This document shows positions 1 through 8,934 of a stretch of DNA of 64,000 nucleotides, in pieces. Under the pieces are notes generated by a model. The model saw only the letters and a program-made list of their open reading frames with translations. It had not been told where the DNA came from and searched no databases. Origin of the DNA: Marinomonas aquiplantarum (GTDB lineage Bacteria > Pseudomonadota > Gammaproteobacteria > Pseudomonadales > Marinomonadaceae); contig NZ_QNRF01000006.1 in assembly GCF_003314975.1 (NCBI RefSeq), positions 62,001 through 126,000 of the forward strand, given 5' to 3'. Positions within the stretch are counted from its first letter, which is position 1. Each line of letters begins with the position of its first letter. The position numbers and the translations under genes were made by a program.

Positions 1-446
1 GGGTAAACCACAGCAAAGCGAAGCAAGGGTTGACCGTGTTTTGCACGTTCCTCAATATAACGCTTCAAGGCGGCACCATTTCGAATATCACTACTTTGCG
101 TCACATACTGCGTCAGTTCTTCATACAAAGTATTGCCAACCGTAATGCCGTTACCATTGTGACTCACCGTAAAACTGGTTTGCATGGCGGTTTTTAATGT
201 CCCAACGCCAAGGCTTGCCGCAATCGGCATGGATGCCAACATGTGTGCACCCTGCAAGATATTAAAGGTTACTTTATCGCGAATGCTGGCCCAAGACGCT
301 TCTTTCGATAGGGTTACCGGAACCCCTTCTGCCGCAAAAAAACCTTTCTCTTTGGCAATAACAAAGGGCGCACAGTCAATTAATGGAATAAAACCGATTC
401 GCACAGTCTGTTGAGATTCTAAAGAATTCTTTATCGCTAACGTCAT
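1..446 (-). CDS. nasS: NasS/NrtA-type nitrate-binding protein, N-terminal part (cut by window edge)
   Basis: Only the first ~148 codons are present; the gene runs off the left edge. The translation starts MTLAIKNSLESQQTVRIGFI and continues with a substrate-binding fold of the NrtA/CmpA family (segments IDCAPFVIAKEKGFF and LQGAHMLASMPIAASLGVG). No lipoprotein or Sec signal is evident, which fits a cytoplasmic nitrate/nitrite sensor (NasS) rather than the periplasmic transporter subunit NrtA. The start codon overlaps the nasT stop as ATGA, so the two are probably translationally coupled. In known systems NasS binds NasT and releases it when nitrate or nitrite is present. The NasS assignment rests on the NasT neighbour and the missing signal; an NrtA-like transporter component is the alternative. 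Confidence 0.8.
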   Translation of the reverse strand, partial: MTLAIKNSLESQQTVRIGFIPLIDCAPFVIAKEKGFFAAEGVPVTLSKEASWASIRDKVTFNILQGAHMLASMPIAASLGVGTLKTAMQTSFTVSHNGNGITVGNTLYEELTQYVTQSSDIRNGAALKRYIEERAKHGQPLLRFAVVY

Positions 447-1048
447 TTAGAAGCTCCCATAATTTCCATCACTGAAATGATATTACGAGCCACTTCGGTC
501 ATTCTTTGACTGCGATCCATCGCTAATTTTCTGAGGGCTTGATAAGCCGCAGGCTCATCACACTGTTGATGCTTCATAATCAACCCTTTTGCTTTATCAA
601 TTAGCTTACGGTCTTCCAACTGAGTTTTTACCGTTTCAAGCTCAGAGCGTAATGCCTGAAACTCCCTAAAACGCGCGATAGCGACCTGTAAAATCGCCTT
701 CACACTGCCACTGTTCACCCCATCGACAACATAAGCACTCACACCAGCACGAATAGCCGCTTCAACATGCCTAGAATCGTCTTCTTCGGCAAACATCACA
801 ATTGGTCTTGGGTTATCTTGGGTAAGTCGAGACATATTTTCCAACATATCTCGGTCTGGGGATTCAATGTCAATGATCACCATATCTGGCTGACATTCCA
901 TCACTGCCTGGCTTAAGTTCAGCGCATTTTCAAGGCGACGGATCACACGGTAGCCACTGTCTAACATAGCTTGCTCGACAATCGCCGCTCGGGCAGGTTC
1001 ATTATCAACCAACATAACGGTTAATTCATTCTTTGGGGGCGCAGACAT
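443..1048 (-). CDS. nasT: NasT-like ANTAR-domain response regulator (antiterminator)
   Basis: The 201-aa protein has a receiver domain (about residues 9-125, likely phospho-acceptor Asp60 in MVIID) followed by a coiled linker and an ANTAR RNA-binding domain (about 135-197, with KLIDKAKGLIMKHQ and EPAAYQALRKLAMDRS). ANTAR proteins such as NasT bind paired-hairpin leader RNAs and prevent termination ahead of nitrate-assimilation genes. The gene is first of a pair with nasS downstream (4-nt overlap) and has a sigma-54-like promoter just upstream. The target leader, probably ahead of nirB/nasA-type genes, is not in this window. Confidence 0.9.
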   Translation of the reverse strand: MSAPPKNELTVMLVDNEPARAAIVEQAMLDSGYRVIRRLENALNLSQAVMECQPDMVIIDIESPDRDMLENMSRLTQDNPRPIVMFAEEDDSRHVEAAIRAGVSAYVVDGVNSGSVKAILQVAIARFREFQALRSELETVKTQLEDRKLIDKAKGLIMKHQQCDEPAAYQALRKLAMDRSQRMTEVARNIISVMEIMGASK

Positions 1049-1089
1049 GGTGCACTCTCTATCTATACAAGCTGAATTTCAATGAATGA

Positions 1090-1105
1090 AGCAAGATATG
1101 CGCCA
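1090..1105 (-). promoter_or_regulatory. Sigma-54 (-24/-12) promoter for nasT-nasS
   Basis: Read on the minus strand the site is TGGCGCATATCTTGCT. It has the invariant GG and GC dinucleotides separated by exactly 10 nt and matches the consensus TGGCACG-N4-TTGCW except at two positions. Transcription would start near 1079, about 30 nt before the nasT ATG, leaving room for the GAGAG ribosome-binding site. RpoN control, usually with NtrC, is the common pattern for nitrogen-assimilation regulators. Confidence 0.65.
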
Positions 1106-1246
1106 CTAAAGCACATGGCTAAAATTTTAAGGAAAAACAGGTGAAATGAGGCTTAACAGAGGCGAAAGAAGAGACGTCAAATGTGTTTTGAACACAAATT
1201 AGTAGAGAAGCGCAAAAATTGTGCGCTATTTTTAGGAAGAATATTA

Positions 1247-1888
1247 TCAGCGCACTGAAAAGTGACGCTTTGCTTTCAAAGCCAAAGCAAGACGATCTCG
1301 AGTATCTGTTTTTTTGAAAACAGAGGTTAGGTGTGCTTTCACGGTTCTCTCAGTAATGGCCATCTCAGTGGCTACCTGCTTATTCGAAAGCCCTTCTGCC
1401 ACATAACGCACTACGTCCATTTCACGCTCAGACAAACCGTCCATTTCCAGAGAAGGTGAATCGACTTGTTCCGCTGATTGACTAATTAATTGCTGTATAA
1501 AGGCTTTACCGCCCCAAATTTCACCCGAATCAATGACTGACAGCACCAAAGATAACTGTTCTTCTCCTATATAAGGAGCACATTGACCATTCACACCAAT
1601 CGAAAATAAACGTAACGCAGCTTGCTGACTGGCTTGGTTTGGAAACACCAACATACTTTGAGCTGAAAACTCTGATTTTAATGTCACTAGCTCTTCGACT
1701 TGACTCGAGAACGTATCATCCGCTAGGTAGACAAAACAATATTGAAATGTTTGTTGAGACTCAATCAGCGCACGACGAGACGCCACTAAGCTGTCAACTC
1801 GAACAAGCTCTGCTCCCTGCGGGACAACTTTTAACCAATGCTCCCAAACAGCATCGTCTGTATTCCAACACAAAATTTTCAAAATCAA
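1247..1888 (-). CDS. LuxR-family DNA-binding regulator with atypical receiver-like domain
   Basis: 213 aa. The C-terminus (about 148-207) is a clear LuxR/GerE helix-turn-helix (LSEREMDVVRYVAEGLSNKQ, then ITERTVKAHLTSVFKK). The N-terminal ~125 residues have receiver-like length and a matching C-terminal end (SIGVNGQCAPYIGEEQLSLVL). The acidic cluster and the conserved switch lysine expected near residue 105 are not recognisable, so phosphorylation-independent control is plausible. It lies 100 nt downstream of lapC on the same strand and could be part of that operon or have its own promoter in the gap. Its target is unknown; control of biofilm genes is only a guess from position. Confidence 0.8.
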   Translation of the reverse strand: MILKILCWNTDDAVWEHWLKVVPQGAELVRVDSLVASRRALIESQQTFQYCFVYLADDTFSSQVEELVTLKSEFSAQSMLVFPNQASQQAALRLFSIGVNGQCAPYIGEEQLSLVLSVIDSGEIWGGKAFIQQLISQSAEQVDSPSLEMDGLSEREMDVVRYVAEGLSNKQVATEMAITERTVKAHLTSVFKKTDTRDRLALALKAKRHFSVR

Positions 1889-1934
1889 TCTCGTTCAGTT
1901 TATTTCACTCTAATCATTGTATCTAGCTTACAAG

Positions 1935-1968
1935 ATATGGTTGTTAACATTTGTTATCACAATGATAT
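1935..1968. promoter_or_regulatory. Interrupted dyad upstream of the LuxR gene
   Basis: In the 100-nt gap between lapC and the LuxR-type gene, ATAT-N2-TTGT (1935-1944) is mirrored by ACAA-N2-ATAT (1959-1968) around a 14-nt centre containing GTTAAC. It could be an operator for the adjacent regulator or a weak RNA hairpin. The sequence is AT-rich, so chance symmetry is possible. Confidence 0.3.
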
Positions 1969-1988
1969 GAAAGCTAAATTTTTTGTAA

Positions 1989-3317
1989 TTATCGCTCTCG
2001 CAGTGCATTCTGTTTGGCTTTCAGAATGGGTTTCAACAAATAATCTAACAAGGTTTTTTTCCCTGTAATAATGTCCACACTGGATTGCATGCCAGGAATA
2101 ATTGGCAAAGGCGCGTCCTTCGTCCCTAAAAAGTTTCGATCTGTTCTGACTCGTACTAGATAAAAACTGTTGCCCTCTTCATCGAGAATGGTGTCCGCAC
2201 TAATATTTTCAACTGTGCCGTCCAAGCCACCAAAAATAGCAAAATCATAGGCAGACAATTTTACCACTGCGGGTAAATCAGGTTGAATAAAACCAATATT
2301 TTCAGGACGTACCTTGGCTTCAATTAATAGGGAGTCCTCAATCGGCACGATTTCCATCATATTCATGCCTGGCTTAATCACCCCACCCACCGTATTAATT
2401 TGAATTTGTTTGACGATGCCTTTTACGGGCGAACGTACTTGCGTTCTGGACACCTTATCTTCTAAAGACACACTTGCTTCGCGAATCTGATCCAACTTAC
2501 TGCGAACATTGGTTAACTCTTCTTGCGCATCCGCACGAAACTTCGCCACACTTTCTTCCAATTTACTTTGCGCCTCCTTAAGCGCAGAACGAGCACGAGG
2601 AATCGCCAACTGAGTTGCTTCTAGATCCCCCTGTAATTGATTCACTTCTCGTTCTAATTGCAGCAGTTCAACTCGCGATACGGCACCCTGCTCAAAGGCA
2701 GGGCGCGTTAGCGCTAACTCTTCTTTTGAAAATTCATAGCTCTGCTTGAGGTTATCCAGCTTCGCCTGCATTTCCACAATTTCTTGTCTCTTTTGCTCAA
2801 TCTGCTGCTGAAAACCCACTTGATTAGTACGTAGGGATTCTAGACGGTTACTGTATAAATCCATCTCACGATTCACTACAGACGGGTAATCGTTTCGTAA
2901 TTCCTCGTCAAATACCGGAGGTCTGCCATAGGATTCACCCTGCAAACGCGCGGCTCTGGCCTGCAAGTTAATGAACTCTGCTTGCTGCTCTCGCAAGGAG
3001 GACAAGGCTTCAGTATTCTCAATGGTCATCAAGATCTGGCCAGCATTGACTACCTGACCCACTTTGGCGTTAATTTCTTTTAAAATCCCCCCTTCCAAGT
3101 TCTGAATTTGCTGAACCTGGCTAGAGGGGATTACTTTGCCTTCACCAACCGTCACTTCGTCTAACGAGGTATAATAGGCCCAGACCAAGGCCGACATGAT
3201 AAAGATAAAAATGACCCATAAAATGATGCGACCACCTTTTGGTGTCTTTAACATCAAGGCGGCATTTCGGTCTGACAAATACCCTAAATCACTTTGTGAG
3301 ACAGTACGCTTACTCAT
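1989..3317 (-). CDS. lapC: LapC-like type I secretion membrane-fusion protein (HlyD family)
   Basis: 442 aa. It has a short cytoplasmic N-terminus, one transmembrane helix (about 31-50, IILWVIFIFIMSALVWAYY), a lipoyl/barrel-sandwich half (about 57-100), a long coiled-coil hairpin (about 105-290, Gln/Glu/Leu-rich), the second lipoyl half (SRTQVRSPVKGIVKQ) and a beta-barrel C-terminus ending about 420. This is the layout of HlyD/LapC adaptors that link the inner-membrane ABC exporter to an outer-membrane TolC/LapE pore. It starts 1 nt after the lapB stop and has a strong GAAGGTGAG ribosome-binding site. The outer-membrane partner is not in the window. Confidence 0.92.
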   Translation of the reverse strand: MSKRTVSQSDLGYLSDRNAALMLKTPKGGRIILWVIFIFIMSALVWAYYTSLDEVTVGEGKVIPSSQVQQIQNLEGGILKEINAKVGQVVNAGQILMTIENTEALSSLREQQAEFINLQARAARLQGESYGRPPVFDEELRNDYPSVVNREMDLYSNRLESLRTNQVGFQQQIEQKRQEIVEMQAKLDNLKQSYEFSKEELALTRPAFEQGAVSRVELLQLEREVNQLQGDLEATQLAIPRARSALKEAQSKLEESVAKFRADAQEELTNVRSKLDQIREASVSLEDKVSRTQVRSPVKGIVKQIQINTVGGVIKPGMNMMEIVPIEDSLLIEAKVRPENIGFIQPDLPAVVKLSAYDFAIFGGLDGTVENISADTILDEEGNSFYLVRVRTDRNFLGTKDAPLPIIPGMQSSVDIITGKKTLLDYLLKPILKAKQNALRER

Positions 3318-3318
3318 A

Positions 3319-5616
3319 TCAACTCACCTTCAACTTACCTTGACGGAGCGCTTCGTGCACTTGCGCTTTCGGACCATCTGCAATTAAACGACCATTATCC
3401 ATAACGATGATACGGTCCACCATATCAAGCATTGACGCTTTGTGTGTAATCAGAATCAAGGTCTTATCTTTTAGCCCTTCCATCAAACGTCGCTTCATAC
3501 GAGCTTCAGTGGTGTTATCCATTGAGGCCGTCGGTTCATCCAAGATCAAGACAGGTGGATCGAATAATAGAGCCCTCGCAATCGCAATACTCTGACGTTG
3601 ACCACCAGACAATAATACACCTCGCTCCCCTACCGAACTGTCCAAACCATTTGAGCGACGGTTCGCAAATTCAGACACACCAGATAACTCGGCGGCACGA
3701 ATGATCGCGTCGTCCTCCATGTAAGGTGCGCCCATGACAATATTGTCTTTTATCGAACCATAGAATAGGTTGACGTCTTGCGACACCGAACCCACATTAC
3801 GACGTAAATCCGTCGGATTAATCTGTCTAAGGTCTACACCGTCGACACGAATCGCTCCGCTGCTCGGTGTATACAGCCCCGTCATCATCTTACCCAGTGT
3901 CGATTTACCAGAGCCAATACGTCCAATAATCGCTACTTTTTCCCCTTGCCTGATATTAATATTAATATCGGTTACGGCCGCCTGATCTTGGTCAGGATAA
4001 GAGAAATTGACCGCATCAAATTGGAACTCACCTTTGAATACAGGACGATGCACAAACTTAGTGTCTTCAGGGTTTTCTACTGGTGACGACATGATCTCAT
4101 TTAATGAGGCAAATGCTGATTTCGCCTGATTATAACGGGTTGCTAAACTGGCAACTTGCGTCATAGGACCAAGAGCACGCCCTGTTAGCATAACGGACGC
4201 CACTAGCGCCCCCATACTCATTAGCCCCTCTGAAATTTGATACACACCAACGATTACAATCACAACGGTGGTGAGTTGCTGAGCCACCATGGCAAACGAA
4301 GAAGTGGACTGAGACAGTTGTCGCGTTTTCACTCCCCAATCAGCAATATTGCCAACCGCGTTTTCCCATTGTTTTTGTAACACACCTTCCGCATTGTTTA
4401 GTTTTACGCTCTCAGCATTGTATAAACTCTCGATCAACACAGCGTTTTTCTGCGACGCGGTTTTCTGACTTTCTTCAATAGAGCGCTTAAGCGGTATTTG
4501 AATGATGATGCTGTAGAGCAAAATCAACGCAATCGTAATAATCGGGATGTAACCCACAGGGCCACCAATGAGCCAGATCACCCCAACGATTAAAAACATA
4601 AATGGAATATCTACTAACGTGGTAATGGACGCAGAAGTAATAAAATCACGGATGCTTTCAAACTCTTGTAGATTCTTCGCAAACGCCCCCACCGATTTTG
4701 GCCGAGACGCCATAGTGATGTTGTTCACTTTGGAAAAAATCGAAGCCGATATGAGAATGTCTGATTTCTTGCCTGCGATGTCGATAAAATACGCTCTGAG
4801 CATACGCAATAAGAAATCAAAAAAGTAGACGGCGACAGCACCAATAGCCAACACCCACAGGGTATCAAATGCATTATTCGGCACCACTCGATCGTACACA
4901 TTCATAACGAATAATGGGCTGGCAACCGCAAACATATTGATTAAAAGTGAGGCGATAAACACATCACGGTAAATCCGCCAAGAGCCAAGCACAGTTCCCC
5001 AAAACCAATGGCCTTTTTTCTGCTTGGCTTCATCAGGCTTCTGAGCACGTTTATCAAATTGATAAACCGGTCTAACAAAAAAACAGTATCCCGTGTAAGC
5101 CGCTTCTAATTCGGCTATTGGCAAAGTAATTTCACCTTCACCAGATTCGGAACGTAAAATTTTCGCCGTACCTTTTGCATCGTTAATGTCCAATAACACA
5201 CAGGCTTGTTGATCGTCTAATAAGAGAACGGTCGGTAACACCATGTGAGGGATTTTAGACAACTTTCGTTTCACAAAGCGTGAACTTATTCCAATCCGTT
5301 TCGATGCCCGCAGAAACAATTCTGGTGTCATTAAATCATCGGTAATCGGCAAACCTGCCGCGATGGCGTCGGAGGTGTATGGGTTATTAAAATAACGACT
5401 TAATAACACCAAGCAATCTAATAAAGGGTTAGGATATTCTAAGGTCGTGGCGTTAGCTTGCCATTGTGGTTTCTGATTATCCATATCCGTTTCATCTACT
5501 GTCGTATTCTCTGTCACACTAGAATCAGAGTGTTCTGTTGTCATATCGTCCGAATGATGCTGCTCTTCTTGATGGGACGATGAAGAGTTCTGTTCTGAAC
5601 GGTCCGAGCCAGACAT
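3319..5616 (-). CDS. lapB: LapB-like type I secretion ABC exporter with C39-like domain
   Basis: 765 aa. An unusual acidic, Ser-rich, probably disordered N-terminus (1-50) precedes a C39-like domain (about 60-190). Its Cys is present in LLDCLVLLSRYF, but the expected catalytic His region reads LLLDDQQACVLL, so it is probably a non-cleaving substrate-docking domain. The ABC transmembrane domain follows (about 210-490), then the nucleotide-binding domain (about 525-760) with Walker A IGRIGSGKSTLGK, signature LSGGQRQSIAIARALL and Walker B VLILDEPTASMD. LapB energises secretion of giant RTX adhesins such as LapA. It is first of the lapBC pair, with AGGAG upstream of the ATG. No adhesin gene is visible in the window. 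Confidence 0.92.
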   Translation of the reverse strand: MSGSDRSEQNSSSSHQEEQHHSDDMTTEHSDSSVTENTTVDETDMDNQKPQWQANATTLEYPNPLLDCLVLLSRYFNNPYTSDAIAAGLPITDDLMTPELFLRASKRIGISSRFVKRKLSKIPHMVLPTVLLLDDQQACVLLDINDAKGTAKILRSESGEGEITLPIAELEAAYTGYCFFVRPVYQFDKRAQKPDEAKQKKGHWFWGTVLGSWRIYRDVFIASLLINMFAVASPLFVMNVYDRVVPNNAFDTLWVLAIGAVAVYFFDFLLRMLRAYFIDIAGKKSDILISASIFSKVNNITMASRPKSVGAFAKNLQEFESIRDFITSASITTLVDIPFMFLIVGVIWLIGGPVGYIPIITIALILLYSIIIQIPLKRSIEESQKTASQKNAVLIESLYNAESVKLNNAEGVLQKQWENAVGNIADWGVKTRQLSQSTSSFAMVAQQLTTVVIVIVGVYQISEGLMSMGALVASVMLTGRALGPMTQVASLATRYNQAKSAFASLNEIMSSPVENPEDTKFVHRPVFKGEFQFDAVNFSYPDQDQAAVTDININIRQGEKVAIIGRIGSGKSTLGKMMTGLYTPSSGAIRVDGVDLRQINPTDLRRNVGSVSQDVNLFYGSIKDNIVMGAPYMEDDAIIRAAELSGVSEFANRRSNGLDSSVGERGVLLSGGQRQSIAIARALLFDPPVLILDEPTASMDNTTEARMKRRLMEGLKDKTLILITHKASMLDMVDRIIVMDNGRLIADGPKAQVHEALRQGKLKVS

Positions 5617-5758
5617 ACTCTAATTCTCCTAAGTAAACGAAAAAAACAATTTAAAACCAACAGGATGTAAGTTTTAGACTAGAATAGTAGTTCTCAGCTA
5701 AGATGGGAAGTTATCAAAACACTCCACTACAAATTGATACAAACACGGGACACTAATC

Positions 5759-6133
5759 ATGCTCTACGCAAAGCTTAACGAAGACGGTGACATCATAGAT
5801 GTTGCGACCTCTCAATCAGAGGAATACGGCCTATTAGTGGCTCCGAATGAACCCTCTGTTGCCAAAATTTTAGAGAAAAAATTTACTGCTAACGATAACG
5901 AAAATACGCAAGAAATGTTGACAAATTCTGATAGCGACATGATGCGTGTATTAGAGGATTTGATTGATCTTCTTTCAGAGAAACGAATCATTCAGTTCAC
6001 CGAGCTCCCTACAGCCGCTCAAAAGAAACTGTTGAGTCGTAAATGGGTTCGTGGCGTTCACAACAGTCAAGACGAAGACTTAATTTCAGACAGTGATAGC
6101 TTGACCGATCCAGATGGTGATTCATTCATTTAA
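5759..6133 (+). CDS. Small conserved acidic protein, divergent from lapBC
   Basis: 124 aa, acidic, no signal peptide or membrane helix. Residues ~60-100 (SDMMRVLEDLIDLLSEKRII then FTELPTAAQKKLLSRKW) resemble a family of ~100-130-aa gammaproteobacterial proteins often mislabelled 'tryptophan synthase subunit beta-like'. None of the catalytic features of TrpB are present. The function is unknown. It is read divergently from lapB with ~140 nt between them and converges with lapD, so it sits between the two halves of the Lap module. The C-terminus is a Ser/Asp-rich tail (DSDSLTDPDGDS). Confidence 0.75.
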   Translation: MLYAKLNEDGDIIDVATSQSEEYGLLVAPNEPSVAKILEKKFTANDNENTQEMLTNSDSDMMRVLEDLIDLLSEKRIIQFTELPTAAQKKLLSRKWVRGVHNSQDEDLISDSDSLTDPDGDSFI

Positions 6134-6248
6134 TCACCATCCAGCTTCCCCTACCCTTATAGCGATAACCTCATCGCCTAACAACAAGCAGGGTGAGAAC
6201 CTAGCAAAAACAACACTGACATCTAGCTTGGTGTTTAGCGTTTAGCCC

Positions 6249-8198
6249 TTACATTGGCTCAGCACGACCCAGTGCGAAACCTTGACCACCCAATACATCA
6301 AATCGCTGCAATGCACTAAGTTGCTTTTCACTCTCAATGCCAGTGGCAATCACTTCAATGTTCAAGCTATTAAACATTTTACATAAGCTGTGTAAGAAGA
6401 AAGACTCGGATTCTTTACCAGCTGCCATTCGAGTATAAGAGGAATCGACTTTCACATAATTTGGCATCAATACTTTTAAATATTGGAAAGCGGAAAATTG
6501 CTTGCCAACATTATCAATTCCAAATACCACAGAGCGTTTCTTCAGAATCTTAGCTACGGCCAGCGCCCCTTCCTCATCAGCTATCACACTTTGCTCTGAC
6601 ATTTCGAAAATCAACAAAGCACGTGCGGCATCATCAAGCTGTGACAAGGTCTTATCCAACCAAGCGGCGAATGCTTCATCATGAAAAGAAGAGCCAGACA
6701 AGTTGACGGTTAATGGCTTAGTGACTTTTTTACCACTGATCACATCCAATACCTTGTTGATAATGACCTGATCAATTTGCGCCGTGAGATGATATTGCTC
6801 CGCTAAACCAATAAAAAAGCCTGCATGAAAATCTTTACCGGCGTGACTCAAGCCCATAAACACCTCTTCATGCAAAATCGTCTCTTGCTCAGCCAATTCA
6901 TACACAGCTTGTTTCTTCAAACTGAAGGCATTATTTGCAATGGTTCTTTCCAGAATCCCTTTCCATTCAGAGCGATTAATTGATAAAGCTTGCTTGGTAT
7001 TCAAGTCATACACGGCAACCTGATTTTCCCCACCTCGCTTCGCTTCACGAAGCGCCGCGTCGGCCTGAGCCATTGCACTGCCTTTACTAACCTGACCATC
7101 AATGGTGACAGCGCCAATATTTCCCACGTAGGAAGAATAACTAATATCCGCCTGACTCAAGTCCAAGAGCTCCGTCATAAGCGCTTCCACCAGCTGTTTA
7201 AGCTGCTCATGGTCAAAGTTAGGTACCAACAAAACAAAATCAGCACCGGATAAACGTGCCAAGGTTGCAAAAGACGAAATCGCTGCCACTTTCTTCTGCA
7301 GAATATCCGCCGCCGCTTGAATAAACATATCCGCTGACTCATAGCCGCGCTCGTTATTCAATTTACCTAAATCGGCCAAGCCTATCAGCGCCAAACCATC
7401 AATACCTCTTTCCGGCTCAGCAAAATGTGACTTCATCTGGCTTTCAAAAAAGTGGCGATTACCTAAGCCACTCACAGGATCTTTAAAGGCTTTAGCTTGT
7501 AACCATTGCGCCGTTTCTACCTCGGCCGCAAATTCCTTTTCCAATTTTTCCGCCATGCGATTCATCGACAACACGACCGACTTGAGTTCTCGTGTTTTTG
7601 GCACATTCTTCATCTTCATGAAACGGCGCTGTTGAATGGCTTCAGCCTGCTTTTCTAACTCAGCCAAAGGTTTGAACAAATACCTCAACGCTATGCTGCC
7701 CAGCACCAAAGTGACCGTACCGATAATGAAAAATGACAATAAAATATGGCGTGAAGCCAGCCACAACTGCTGATAACCGTAACCCGCACTGCCGGTTACA
7801 TACACTTGACCTAACTCATTCCAACCACTAGAAATGACGGCTTTAGCGACAGGCACTTTAAAATCGATTAAATGAATAAACCAGCTAGGCACGCCTTCAA
7901 TTTTAGTTTCATTTTGTCGTACGAGATCTTTTTCTGTCGCATAAACATGGATTTTCACTTCAGAGAAATAACCACTGTCGAATACCGCATTCATGCTACT
8001 TTCGACAGAAGCATAATCTTCCAACGCCATAAAATCAGACACAGACATACTCAAGGAAGTCGCCGTATCTTGAGTCGTCGATTCCAACTGACCAATCAAA
8101 TAGCCCTTTGTGGTATCAAAGTTGATCCCCATAACCACGGCCAGCATGACTGAAAAAATGGCTACAATGGTTAACATTAATTGGCGGAACAGCGTCAT
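6249..8198 (-). CDS. lapD: LapD-like c-di-GMP receptor with degenerate GGDEF and EAL domains
   Basis: 649 aa. Transmembrane helix 1 (about 7-25), a periplasmic LapD/MoxY-type domain (about 26-150, including GWNELGQVYVTGSAGYG near its end, the region used for LapG binding in Pseudomonas), transmembrane helix 2 (about 152-172), HAMP (173-230), GGDEF (about 240-390) and EAL (about 405-645). The GGDEF signature is SGADF and the EAL signature reads EVF, so both enzymes are predicted inactive, as in known LapD. Binding of c-di-GMP to the EAL-like domain would let the periplasmic domain sequester LapG. It lies 10 nt after lapG. Confidence 0.93.
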   Translation of the reverse strand: MTLFRQLMLTIVAIFSVMLAVVMGINFDTTKGYLIGQLESTTQDTATSLSMSVSDFMALEDYASVESSMNAVFDSGYFSEVKIHVYATEKDLVRQNETKIEGVPSWFIHLIDFKVPVAKAVISSGWNELGQVYVTGSAGYGYQQLWLASRHILLSFFIIGTVTLVLGSIALRYLFKPLAELEKQAEAIQQRRFMKMKNVPKTRELKSVVLSMNRMAEKLEKEFAAEVETAQWLQAKAFKDPVSGLGNRHFFESQMKSHFAEPERGIDGLALIGLADLGKLNNERGYESADMFIQAAADILQKKVAAISSFATLARLSGADFVLLVPNFDHEQLKQLVEALMTELLDLSQADISYSSYVGNIGAVTIDGQVSKGSAMAQADAALREAKRGGENQVAVYDLNTKQALSINRSEWKGILERTIANNAFSLKKQAVYELAEQETILHEEVFMGLSHAGKDFHAGFFIGLAEQYHLTAQIDQVIINKVLDVISGKKVTKPLTVNLSGSSFHDEAFAAWLDKTLSQLDDAARALLIFEMSEQSVIADEEGALAVAKILKKRSVVFGIDNVGKQFSAFQYLKVLMPNYVKVDSSYTRMAAGKESESFFLHSLCKMFNSLNIEVIATGIESEKQLSALQRFDVLGGQGFALGRAEPM

Positions 8199-8208
8199 CC
8201 AAGTTCTC

Positions 8209-8934
8209 CTAATTTGAAATCGTATTTAAACGATCATTTAAATCTGTCCACAAGCTTAGGCGCGAGGAGCCCCCAACCAAGACACCACGCCCTTTTTCTT
8301 TTGAAAGCCAAAGGTTCTCAGCATTAAACGAATATATAGGCAACAAATCATTGCGTTTTGATGCGGGCTTCAACTCTTTATCTAAGTTATCCAACAACAC
8401 AGGAATGGAAGTGGGCTTATGATAATATGCCAACACCATATGATGCTGATTCAGACGTAACGCTTTGACATAAACCAAACGCAGCTTGTCGTCCACTACT
8501 CCCAGTTCACGCAAGGTAAAGTATTTGGCAATGGTGAAGTCTTCACAGTCCCCTGCTTGCATGCCTAAAAACTCAATTGGGGTCGCCCAATAATCTTCCT
8601 TACCCCATAGATCGATATCATCAACAAAGTCCATTTGATTAAAGAAATTATTCACTTTGGCTAACTTATCGACAATCGGCAAATCCTTTGACTCATCAAT
8701 TAAACGTCGCCAAGCAAGGACTCGCTTTTCCGCACTGTCGCCATAAACTTGGCCAGCCTGCTTAGCAAGCCTGCGATATTTATCCGATATTTCAGCGTAC
8801 ACATAAAGAGAAGATATTAGACATGCGAGCAAAAGCAAGCCCATTAAAAGCTTGCTTTTTAACACTCGAGCTGACCACAGAATCCAATGGTCATGCTGGC
8901 GTGAATTACTTTTTAGGCTGAGACTTAGCATCAA
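8209..8934 (-). CDS. lapG: LapG-like periplasmic cysteine protease (BTLCP family)
   Basis: 241 aa. A membrane helix or uncleaved signal (about 29-48) is followed by the transglutaminase-like protease domain. The triad is visible: Cys130 in QAGDCEDFTIAKY, His155 in LNQHHMVLAYY and Asp172 in PVLLDNLD. LapG cuts the N-terminus of LapA-type adhesins and frees cells from biofilm; LapD inhibits it when c-di-GMP is high. Its 5' end overlaps the DUF1244 gene by 29 nt, which suggests translational coupling, and lapD follows at 10 nt. The N-terminal ~28 residues are basic; the Met at codon 2 is an equally likely start. Confidence 0.93.
   Translation of the reverse strand: MMLSLSLKSNSRQHDHWILWSARVLKSKLLMGLLLLACLISSLYVYAEISDKYRRLAKQAGQVYGDSAEKRVLAWRRLIDESKDLPIVDKLAKVNNFFNQMDFVDDIDLWGKEDYWATPIEFLGMQAGDCEDFTIAKYFTLRELGVVDDKLRLVYVKALRLNQHHMVLAYYHKPTSIPVLLDNLDKELKPASKRNDLLPIYSFNAENLWLSKEKGRGVLVGGSSRLSLWTDLNDRLNTISN

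Noticed and set aside
1209-1227. Hairpin AGCGCA/TGCGCT after the LuxR gene
   Set aside because: Only 6 bp, and on the minus strand there is no T-run, so a terminator is not supported.
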